64,000 nucleotides of DNA, taken from assembly GCF_949987515.2 (NCBI RefSeq), contig NC_082701.1, forward strand, positions 37,031,755-37,095,754, written 5' to 3'. The position numbers and the translations under genes were made by a program. The stretch is from Delphinus delphis. Taxonomy: Eukaryota; Chordata; Mammalia; Artiodactyla; Delphinidae. Of this stretch, positions 55,080 through 64,000 are shown piece after piece. The notes under the pieces were generated by a model. It had not been told where the DNA came from and did not search any database. It saw only the letters and a program-made list of their open reading frames with translations. Position 1 is the stretch's first letter, and every line of letters starts with the position of its first letter.

Positions 55080-57105
55080 TATATATGTGTTAGCATACAG
55101 TATTTGTTTTTCTCTTTCTGACTTACTTCACTCTGTATAACAGACTCTAGGTCCATCCACCTCACTACAAATAACTCAATTCCGTTTCTTTTCATGGCTG
55201 AATAATATTCCATTGTATATATATGTCACATCTTCTTTATCCATTCATCTGTTGATGGACGCTTACATTGCTTCCATGTCCTGGTTATTGTAAATAGAGC
55301 TGCAATGAACATTTTGGTACATGACTCTTTTTGAATTATGGTTTTCTCAGGGTATATGCCTAGTAGTGGGATTGCTGGGTCTTATGGTAGTTCTATTTTT
55401 AGTTTTTTAAGGAACCTCCATACTGTTCTCCATAGTGGTTGTATCAATTTACATTCCCACCAACAGTGCAAGAGTGCTCCTTTTCCTCCACACACTCTCC
55501 AGCATTTATTGTTTCTAGATTTTTTGATGATAGCCATTCTGACCGGTGTGAGATGATATCTCATTGTAGTTTTGATTTGCATTTCTCTAATGATTAATGA
55601 TGTTGAGCGTTCTTTCACGTGTTTGTTGGCAATCTGTATATCTTCTTTGGAGAAATGTCTATTTAGGTCTTATGCCCATTTTTGGATTGGGTTGTTTTTT
55701 TTGTTGTTGTTGTTATTGAGCTACATGAGCTGCTTGTAAGTTTTGGAGATTAATCCTTTGTCAGTTGCTTCATTTGCAAATATTTTCACACATTCTGAGG
55801 GTTGTCTTTTTGTCTTATTTATGGTTTCCTTTGCTGTGTCAAAGATTTTAAGTTCCATTAGGTCCCATTTGTTTATTTTCATTTCCATTTCTCTAGGAGG
55901 TGTGTCAAAAAGCATTTTGCTGTGATTTATGTCATAGAATGTTCTTCCTATGTTTTCCTCAAGAGTTTTATAGTGTCTGGCCTTACATTTATGTCTGTAA
56001 TCCATTTTGAGTTTATTTTGTGTATGGTGTTAGGGAGCGTTCTAATTTCATACTTTTACATGTACCTGTCCAGTTTTCCCAGCACCACTTATTGAAGAGG
56101 CTGTCCTTTCTCCACTGTACATTCCTCCTCCTTTATCAAAGATAATGTGACCATATGTGTGTGGGTTTATCACTGGGCTTCCTATCCTCTTCCATTGATC
56201 TATATTTCTGTTTTTGTGACAGTACCATACTGTCTTGATTACTGTAGCTTTGTAGTATAGTATGAAGTCAGGGAGCCTGATTCCTCCAGCTCCACTTTTC
56301 TTTCTCAAGATTGCTTTGGCTATTCAGGGTCTTTTGTGTTTCCATACAAATTGTGAAATTTTTTGCTTTAGTTCTGTGAAAAATGCCAGTGATAGTTTGA
56401 TAGGGATTGCATTGAAACTGTAGATTGCTTTGGGGAGTAGATTCATTTTTACAATATTGATTCTTCCAATCCAAGAACATCGTATATCTCTCCATCTATT
56501 TGTATCATCTTTACTTTCTTTCATCAGTGTCTTATAATTTTCTGCCTACAGGTCTTTTGTCTCCTTAGGTAGCTTTATTCCTAGATATTTTATTCTTTCT
56601 GTTGCAATGGTAGGTAAATGGGAGTGTTTTTTTAAATTTCATTTTCATATTTTTCATCATTAGAGTATAGGAATGCCAGAGATTTCTGTGCATTAATGTT
56701 CTATCCTGCTACTTTACAAAATTCATTGATTACCTCTAGTAGTTTTCTGGTAGCATCTTTAGGATTCTCTATGTATAGTATCATGTCATCTGCAAACAGT
56801 GACAGCTTTACTTCTTTTCCAATTTGGATTCCTTTTATTTCCTTTTCTTCTCTGATTGCTGTGGCTAAAACTTCCAAAACTGTGTTGAATAAGAGTGGTG
56901 AGAGTGGGCAACCTTGTCTTCTTCTTGATCTTAGTGGAAATGGTTTCAGTTTTTCACCATTGAGGATGATGTTGGCTGTGAGTTTGTCATATATGGCCTT
57001 TATTATGTTGAGGAAAGTTCCCTCTATGCCTACTTTCTTCAGGGTTTTATCATAAATCGGTGTTGAATTTTGTCAAAAGCTTTCTCTGCATCTATTGAGA
57101 TGAAG
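55080..57105 (-). pseudogene. L1 ORF2 3' half (polymerase core to C-terminus), broken
   Basis: The minus-strand part of the inverted L1. The FADD catalytic box is readable near 56790 (complement of tgtcatctgcaaac). C-terminal frames at 55382-55618, 55721-56005, 56048-56308 and 56268-56524 are separated by frameshifts. It is cut off upstream by the inversion point near 57105. Confidence 0.88.
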
Positions 57106-57108
57106 CAC

Positions 57109-57435
57109 GCCAAGACACATATTAATCAAGCTTTCAAAAATTAAATACAAAGAAAACATATTAAAAGCAGCAAGGGAAAAACAACAAATAACACACAAGG
57201 GAATCCCCATAAGGTTAACAGCTGATCTTTCAGCAGAAACTCTGCAGGCCAGAAGGGAGTGGCAGGACATACTTTAAGTGATGAAGGAGAAAAACGTACA
57301 ACCAATATTACTCTACCCAGCAAGGATCTCATTCAGATTTGATGGAGAAATTAACACCTTTACAGACAAGCAAAAGCTGAGAGAGTTCAGTACCACCAAA
57401 CCAGCTTTACAACAAATGCTAAAGGAACTTCTCTA
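57109..57435 (+). pseudogene. L1 ORF1 C-terminal remnant
   Basis: ORF1 makes the L1 RNA-binding chaperone. Translation of this part gives the typical C-terminal run ending at LQQMLKELL and a stop at 57433-57435, with premature stops earlier (for example TAA at about 57143). The cDNA 5' end lies here, so most of ORF1 was never copied. Confidence 0.78.
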
Positions 57436-57501
57436 GGCAAGAAACACAAGAGCAGGAAGTAACAAATACAATACAATAACAAACCCAAAATAAGTAAGAA
57501 A

Positions 57502-59246
57502 ATGGGAATAGGAGCATACATATCTATAATTACTTTAAATGTAAATGGATTATATGTTCCCACCAAAAGACACAGACTGGCTGCATGGATACAAAAGCAA
57601 GACCCGTATATATGCTGTCTACAAGAGACCCACTTCAGACCTAGGGACACAAACAGCCTGAAAGTGAGGGGATGGAAAAAGATATTCCATGCAAATGGAA
57701 ATGAAAAGAAAGCTGGAGTATCAATTCTCATGTCAGAAAAAATAGACTTTAAAATAAAGACTATTTTATGAGACAAAGAAGGACACTACATAATGATCAA
57801 GGGATCAATCCAAGAAGAAGATATGACAATTGTAAATATTTATGCACCCAACCTAGGAGCTCCTCAATACATAAGGCAAATACTAACAGCCATAAAAGGA
57901 GAAATTGACAGTAACACAATCATAGTAGGGGAATTTAACACCCCACTTTCACCAATGGACAGATTATCCAAAATGAAAATACATAAAGAAACACAAACTT
58001 TAAATGATACATTAAACAAGATGGACTTAATTGATATTTATAGGACATTCCATCCAAAAACAACAGAATACACATTTTTCTCAAGTGCTCACGGAACATT
58101 CTCCAAGATTGATCATATCTTGGTTCACAAATCTAGCCTTGGTAAATTTAAGAAAATTGAAATCCTATCAAGTATCTTTTCTGACCACAAAACTATGAGA
58201 CTAGATGTCAATTACAGGAAAAGATCTGTAAATAATGCAAACACATGTTGGCTAAACAATACATTACTTAATAATGAAGTGATCACTGAAGAAATCAAAG
58301 AGGAAATCAAAAAATACCTGGAAACAAATGACAGTGGAGACACTATGACCCAAAACCTATGGGATGCAGCAAAAACCGTTCTAAAAGGGAAGTTTAGAGC
58401 CATACAATCCTACCTTAAGAAACAGGAAACATCTCAAATAAACAACCTAACCTTGCACGTAAAGCAATTAGAGAAATAAGAACAAAAATACCCCAAAGTT
58501 AGCAGAAGGAAAGGAATCATAAAGATCAGATCAGAAATAAATGAAAAAGGAATGAAGGAAACAATAGCAAAGATCAATAAAACTAAAAGCTGGTTCTTTG
58601 AGAAGATAAACAAAATTGATAAACCATTAGCCAGACTCATCAAGGAAAAAAAGGGAGAAGACAAAAATCAGTAGAATTAGTAATGAAAAAGAAGAAGTAA
58701 CAACTGACACTGCAGAAATACAAAAGATCATGAGAGATTACTACAAGCAACTCTATGCCAATAAAATGGACAACCTGGAAGAAATGGACAAATTCTTAGA
58801 AATGCACAACCTTCCGAGACTGAACCAGGAAGAAATAGAAAATATGAACAGACCAATCACAAGCATTGAAATTGAAACTGTGATTAAAATTCTTCCAACA
58901 AACAGTCGCCCAGGACCAGATGGCTTCGCAGGCAAATTCTGTCAAACATTTAGAGAAGAGCTAACACCTGTCCTTCTCAAACTCTTCCAAAATATAGCAG
59001 AGGGAGGAATACTCCCAAACTCATTCTACGAGGCCATCATCACCCTGATACTGAAACCAGACAAAGATGTGTCACAAAGAAAGAAAACTACAGGCCATTA
59101 TCACTGATGAACATAGACGCAAAAATCCTCAACAAAATACTAGCAAACAGAATCCAACAACACATTAAAAGGATCATACACCATGATCAAGTGGGGTTTA
59201 TTCCAGGAATGCAAGGATTCTTCAATATATGTAAATCAATCAACGT
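57502..59246 (+). pseudogene. L1 ORF2 5' half (endonuclease and early reverse transcriptase), broken
   Basis: Begins ATG GGA ATA at 57502 with the usual N-terminus (MGIGAYISIITLNVNG). The first 326 codons stay in one frame except for a stop at 57769-57771, and a further in-frame stop lies at 58477-58479. A frameshift follows near 58650-58700, and the frame at 58730-59107 carries the polymerase entry ([18 protein letters not shown]). The catalytic SDH is intact near 58180, and QETH is intact. The GDFN motif reads GEFN (codon 57931-57933). It ends at the target-site duplication, inverted relative to its own 3' half. Confidence 0.9.
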
Positions 59247-59259
59247 GCCATGATCTCTT

Positions 59260-59610
59260 AAACCAGTATCAGTCAAATGTTCTGTTGCTTGCCTTCCTTC
59301 TTCCCATCAGGTGCAAAGTAAGTAGACAGGTTCCATCCTGGCCTCCTCACTGAAGCAGAGGGTCTGCTTTCTATCGCTGGAATAACTGGGGCCCAACCCT
59401 GATTGCTCAGGCCTGTCAAAAGCTGTTTATGAGGTGAAGTCCTAAAGTTTTCAACAGTTGCAACTGATTTGCATCAGCAGATCATAAACCTTTCATGAAT
59501 AAGGATAACAGAAGCTACAAGGCATAGAAGCATAGAATTGTAAGGTTGAAATGGACCTCAGAAATGGTTTCTTAAAAAGCATAATATTCTGTAAATCAGG
59601 TGCACTATAT
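59260..59610. other. Short unique gap between L1 insertions
   Basis: The end (about 59525-59600, 'catagaattgtaaggttg', 'aatggacctcagaaatgg') resembles a CR1/L3-type fragment. The rest is not recognised. Confidence 0.35.
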
Positions 59611-60958
59611 TTTTTTAAATTTTTATTGGAGTATAGTTGATTCACAATGTTGTATTAGTTTCAGGTGTACAGCAAAGTGAATCAGTTATACATATACATA
59701 TATCCACTCTTCTTAAGATTATTTTCCCATATAGGCCATTACAGAGTATTGACTAGAGTTCCCTGTGCTACACAGTAGGTCTTATTAGTTATCTATTTCA
59801 TAAATAATACTGTGTATATGTCAATCCCAATCTCCCAATATATCCCTCCCCTCCCTTTCCCCCCTGGTAACCATAAGTTTGTTTTCTACATCTATGACTC
59901 AATTTCTGTTTTGTAAATAAGTTCATTTGTACCCTTTGTTAGATTTCACATATAAATGATATCATGATATTTGTCTTTCTCTGTCTGACATACTCCACTC
60001 AGTATGACAATCTCTATGTCCATCCAGGTTGCATTATTTCACACTTTTTTTTACGGCTGACGAATATTCCATTGCACCACGTCTTCTTTATCCACTCCTC
60101 TGTTGATGGAAACTTAGGTTGCTTCCATGTCCTGGCTATTGTAAATAGCACTGCAATGAACACTGGGGTGCATGTATCTTTTCAAACTATGGCTTTATCC
60201 AGATACATGCCCAGGAGTGGGATTGCTGGATCATATGGTAGCTTTATTTTTAGTTTTTTAAGGAACCTCCATACAGTTCTCCACAGTGGCTGTACCAGTT
60301 TACATTCCCACTAACAGTGTAGGAGGGTTCCATTTTCTCCACACCCTCTCCAGAATTTATTGTTTGTAGATTTTTGGTGATGGCCATTCTGACCGGTGTG
60401 AGGTGATACCTCACTGAAGTTTTGATTTGCATTTCTCTAATAATTAGTGATGTTGAGCATCCTTTCATCTGTTTGTTGGCAATCTGTATGTCTTCTTTGC
60501 AGAAATGTCTATCTAGATCTTCTGCTCATTTTTTGATTGGGTTGTTTGTTTGTTTTTCATATGGAGCTGCATGAGCTGCCTTTATATTTTGGAGATTAAT
60601 CCTTTGTTGGTTGCTTCATTAGCAAATATTTTCTCCCATTCTGAGGGTTTCCTTTTCATTTTGTTGATGGTTTCACTTGCTGTGCAATAGCTTTTAAGTT
60701 TAATTAGTCCCCATTTGTTTTTATTTTCATAACTCTAGGAAGTGGATCAAAAAAGATCTTGCTACGATTTATGTCAAAGAGTGTTCTGCCTAAGTTTTCC
60801 TCTTTTATGGTGTCCGGCCTTACATTTAGGTCTTTAATCCATTTGGAGTTTATTTTTGTGTATTGTGTCAGGAAGTGTTCTAATTTCATTCTTTTACATA
60901 CAGCTGTCCAGTTATCCTAGCACCACTTATTGGAGAGGTTGTCTTCTCCATTGTATAT
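59611..60958 (-). mobile_element. Older LINE-1 3' portion
   Basis: The 3' UTR differs from the other L1s here: 'ttggagtatagttgattcac', 'agagttccctgtgctacac', 'gtcaatcccaatctccc'. It belongs to an older L1 subfamily, like the fragment at 11314. Broken ORF2 C-terminal frames lie at 60250-60468 and 60704-60889 (minus). It is interrupted at about 60958 ('ctccattgtata') by a younger L1. Its continuation would lie beyond the right edge of the window. Confidence 0.85.
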
Positions 60959-61177
60959 ATATATATAAACATCTTTATTGGAGTATAATTGCTTTACAAT
61001 GATGCATTAATTTCCGCTTTATAACAAAGTGAATCAGTTATACACATACATATATTCCCATATCTCTCCTCCCTTGCGTCTCCCTCTCTCCCAACCTCCA
61101 TATCCCACCCCTCTAGGTGGTCACAAAGCACCGAGCTGATCTCCCTGTGCTATGTGGCTGATTCCCACTAGCTATCT

Positions 61178-61394
61178 TATTTTTTATTTTTTTTTTCTTT
61201 TTGAAGTACACGGGACTTTCACTGTTGAGACCTCTCCCGTTGCGGAGCACAGGCTCCGGACGCGCAGGCTCAGTGGCCATGGCTCACGGGCCTAGCCGCT
61301 CCGCGGCATGTGGGATCTTCCCGGACCGGGGCACGAACCCGTATCCCCTGCATCGGCAGGTGGACTCTCAACCACTGCGCCACCAGGGAAGCCC
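61178..61394 (-). mobile_element. CHR-type SINE nested in L1
   Basis: Antisense SINE: T-rich tail with interruptions, then 'ctcccgttgcggagcac', 'ccgctccgcggcatgtggg', 'ccctgcatcggcagg' and 'cgccaccagggaagcccc'. The host L1 string ctagctatct stands on both sides (61168-61177 and 61395-61404). The tail is interrupted by other bases, suggesting more age than the copies at 371 and 6889. Confidence 0.92.
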
Positions 61395-61629
61395 CTAGCT
61401 ATCTATTTTACGCTTGGTAGTCTATATATGTCCGTGCCACCCTGTCACTTTGTCCCAGCTTACCCTTCCCACTCCCCATATCCTCAAGTCCATTCTCTAG
61501 TAGGTCTGCATCTTTGTTCTGGTCTTGCCCCTAGGTTCTTCATGAGCATTTTTTTTTCTTAGATTCCATATATATGTGTTAGCATAGGGTATTTCTTTTC
61601 CTATTTCTGACTTGCTTAACTCTATATGG

Positions 61630-64000
61630 CAGACGCTAGTTCCATCCACCTCACTACAAATAACTCAATTCCGTTTCTTTTCATGGCTGAGTAATATTCC
61701 ATTGTATATATGTGCCACATCTTTTTTATCCATTCATCTGTTGATGGACACGTAGGTTGCTTCCATGTCCTGGCTATTGTAAATAGAGCTGCAAATAACA
61801 TTGTGGACATGACTCTTTTTGAATTATGGTATTCTCAGGGTATATACCCAGTAGTGGTATTGCTGCATCATATGGTACTTCTATTTTTAGTTTTCTAAGG
61901 AACCTCCGTACTGTTCTACATAGTGGCTGTATCAATTTACATTCCCTCCAACAGTGCAAGAGAGTACCCTTTTCCCCACACCCTCTCCAGCATTTATTGA
62001 TTGTAGATTTTTTGATGATGGCCATTCTGAGTGGTGTGAGATGATATCACATTGTAGTTTTGATTTGCATTTCTCTAATGATTAATGATGTTGAGCATTC
62101 TTTCAAGTGTTTGTTGGCAATCTGCATATCTTCTTTGGAGAAATGTCTATTTAGATCTTCTGCCCATTTTTGATTTGGGTTGTTTGTGTTTTTTATATTG
62201 AGCTGCATGAGCTACTTGTAAATTTTGGAGATTCATCCTTTGTCAGTTGCTTCCTTGAAAATATTTTCTCTTATTCTGAAGTTTGTCTTTTCATCTTGTT
62301 TATGCTTTCCCTTGCTGTGCAAAAGCTTTTAGGTTTCATTAGGTCCCATTTGTATATTTTTGTTTTTATTTCCATTTCCCTAGGAGGTGGGTCAAAAAGG
62401 ATCTTGCTGTGATTTATGTCATGGAGTGTTCTATGTTTCCCTCTAAGAGTTTGATAGTGTCTGCTCTTACATTTCAGTCTTTAATCCATTTTCAGTTTAT
62501 TTTTTGTGTATGGTGTTAGGAAGTATTCTCATTTCATTCTTTTACATGTAGCTGTCCAGTTTTCCCAGCATCACATATTGAACAGTCTCTCATTTCTCCA
62601 CTGTATATTCTTGCCTCCTTTATCAAAGATAAGGTGGCCATATGTGTGTGTGTTTATCTCTGGGCTTTGTATCCTGTTCCATTGATTTATATTTCTATTT
62701 TTGTGTCAGTACCATATTGTCTTTATTACTGTAGATTTGTAGTATAGTCTGAAGTCAGGGAGCATGATTCCTCCACCTCCGTTTTTCTTTCTCAAGACTG
62801 CTTTGGTTATTCGGGGTCTTTGGTTTTTCCATACAAATTGGGAGATTTTTTGTTCTAGTTTTGTGAAAAATGTCAGTGGTAGGTTGATAGGGATTGTATT
62901 GAATTTGTAGATTGCTTTGGGTAGTATAATCATTTTCACAATGTTGATTCTTCCAATCCAAGAACATGGTATATCTCTCCATCTATTTGTATCATCTTTA
63001 ATTTCTTTCATCAGCATCTTATTATTTTCTGCATACAGGTCGATTGTCTCCTTAGGTAGGTTTATTCCTAGATATTTTATTCTTTTTGTTGCAATGGTAA
63101 ATGGGAGTGTTTTCTTAATTTCACTTTCAGATTTTTCATCACTAGTTTATAAGAATGCTAGAGATTTCTGTGCATTAATTTTGTATCCTGCTGCTTTACC
63201 AAATTCATTGATTAGCTCTGGTAGTTTTCTGGTAGCATCTTTAGGATTCTCTATGGATAGTATCATGTCATCTGCAAACAGTGACATCTTTAGTTCTTCC
63301 TTTCAGATTTGGGTTCTTTTTATTTCTTTTTCTTCTGTGATTGTTGTGGCTAAAAGTTCCAAAACTACGTTGAATAATAATGGTGAGAGTGAGGAACCTT
63401 GCCTTTCTGCTGATCTTAGTGGAAATGATTTCATTTTTTCACCATTGAAGATGGCGTTGGCTGTGGGATTGTCATATATGGCCTTAATTATGTTGAGGTA
63501 ACTTACCTCTATGCCTACTTTCTGGAGGGTTTTTATCATAAATGGGTGTTGATTTTATCAAAAACTTTTTCTGCATCTATTGAGATGATCATATGGTTTT
63601 CATTCTTCAATTTGTTAGTATGGTATATCACATTGATTTATTTGCATATATTGAAGAATCATTGTATTCCTGGAATAAACCCCACTTGATCATGGTGTAT
63701 GATCCTTTTAATATGCTGTTTGATTCTGTTTGCCAGTATTTTGTTGAGGATTTTTGTATCTATGTTCATCAGTGATACTGACCTATAGTTTTCTTTCTTT
63801 GTGACATCATTGTCTGGTTTTGGTATCAGGGTGGTTGTGGCCTTGTAGAATGAGTTTGGGAGTGTTTCTCCCTCTGCTATATTTTGGAAGAGGTTGAGAA
63901 GGATAAGTGTTAGCTCTTCTCTAAATGTTTGATAGAATTCATCTATGAAGGCATCTGGTCCTGAGCTTTTGGTTTTTGGAATATTTTTAATCACAGTTTC
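61630..64000 (-). pseudogene. L1 ORF2, partial and broken, continues beyond the window
   Basis: From right to left on the minus strand: a reverse-transcriptase piece (63659-63994, with [19 protein letters not shown] and [10 protein letters not shown]), the FADD box intact near 63270, a 103-codon piece at 62706-63017 and the C-terminal piece at 61622-61810 (MEYYSAMKRNGIELFVV). Frameshifts separate the pieces, so no full protein is possible. The endonuclease part lies outside the window. Confidence 0.88.

Larger units (their letters stand above)
54677..59259 (-). mobile_element. LINE-1 with twin-priming inversion, 4.56 kb
   Basis: A 13-bp target-site duplication with one mismatch, gccctgatctctt (54677-54689) and gccatgatctctt (59247-59259), encloses one L1 in two opposed halves. 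From 54690 to about 57105 the 3' half lies antisense: poly-T, 3' UTR, ORF2 C-terminus and polymerase core. From about 57106 to 59246 the 5' half lies in the plus direction: ORF1 end, ORF2 start, endonuclease and early polymerase region. The plus half ends at 'gtaaatcaatcaacgt' and the minus half starts at 'atctcaatagatgcag', so about 45 bases of ORF2 are missing between them. This is the usual product of twin priming. Confidence 0.92.
60959..64000 (-). mobile_element. Younger LINE-1 inserted in the older one, runs off the window
   Basis: The 3' end starts after a short (TA)n: 'aacatctttattggagtata' at about 60968. It continues through 3' UTR and ORF2 to base 64000, so its 5' end is unseen. 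A SINE splits its 3' UTR at 61178-61394. It is at least 2.8 kb without the SINE. Confidence 0.92.

Noticed and set aside
57793..58479. A 228-codon open frame on the plus strand
   Set aside because: It is the endonuclease part of L1 ORF2 in the inverted half of the twin-primed copy, preceded in the same frame by a stop.

Overview
The window looks like cetacean (whale or dolphin) nuclear DNA with no protein-coding gene I can support. The best clue is four copies of a tRNA-derived SINE at 371-593, 6889-7127, 51902-52003 and 61178-61394. They share a head (cttccctggtgg), a GC-rich body and a tail (ccgcgtaccgc plus poly-A) that I recognise as the CHR family of whales and hippos. The LINE-1 copies also have the 3' end typical of cetartiodactyl L1. 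No splice-site-supported exon series, tRNA, rRNA, CRISPR array or bacterial-type operon is visible. Nearly all longer open frames are either L1 ORF2 debris or chance frames of 60-130 codons. The window is therefore intergenic or a large intron; which one cannot be told from sequence alone.

Layout. From 1 to about 31.9 kb the DNA is old and quiet. It holds many MIR and L2 copies, two ancient L1 3' ends (945-1910 and 17967-18736), a MER20 hAT element, a Tigger2-like element, a second hAT-like element, an MLT1-type LTR, another old LTR-like block, and long unique stretches. From 31.9 to 42.7 kb younger L1s dominate, all but one on the minus strand: a 5.1-kb copy with a 5' end and target-site duplication but an internal deletion, a plus-strand 3' end inside an MLT1 LTR, a 3' end riddled with AT repeats, and a composite insertion that looks like a 3' transduction. 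From 42.7 to 54.6 kb the old landscape returns. From 54.7 kb to the right edge the DNA is almost solid L1: a twin-primed, inverted copy (54690-59246), an older 3' end (59611-60958), and a younger copy inserted into that one, itself hit by a SINE and running off the window.

There are no gene partnerships to describe. The biology here is the layered history of retrotransposition: SINE in L1 in older L1; L1 in MIR; MIR in MIR; MER20 in L1. Target-site duplications prove or strongly suggest most of these events. The most interesting observation is 40594-42706: a 14-bp perfect target-site duplication encloses two L1 3' ends plus about 290 bp of older sequence that ends in AATAAA and poly-A. That is what an L1 transcript reading through into its downstream flank would leave. 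I found no evidence of a previously undescribed biological system. Family names are from memory of consensus sequences and should be confirmed with RepeatMasker.
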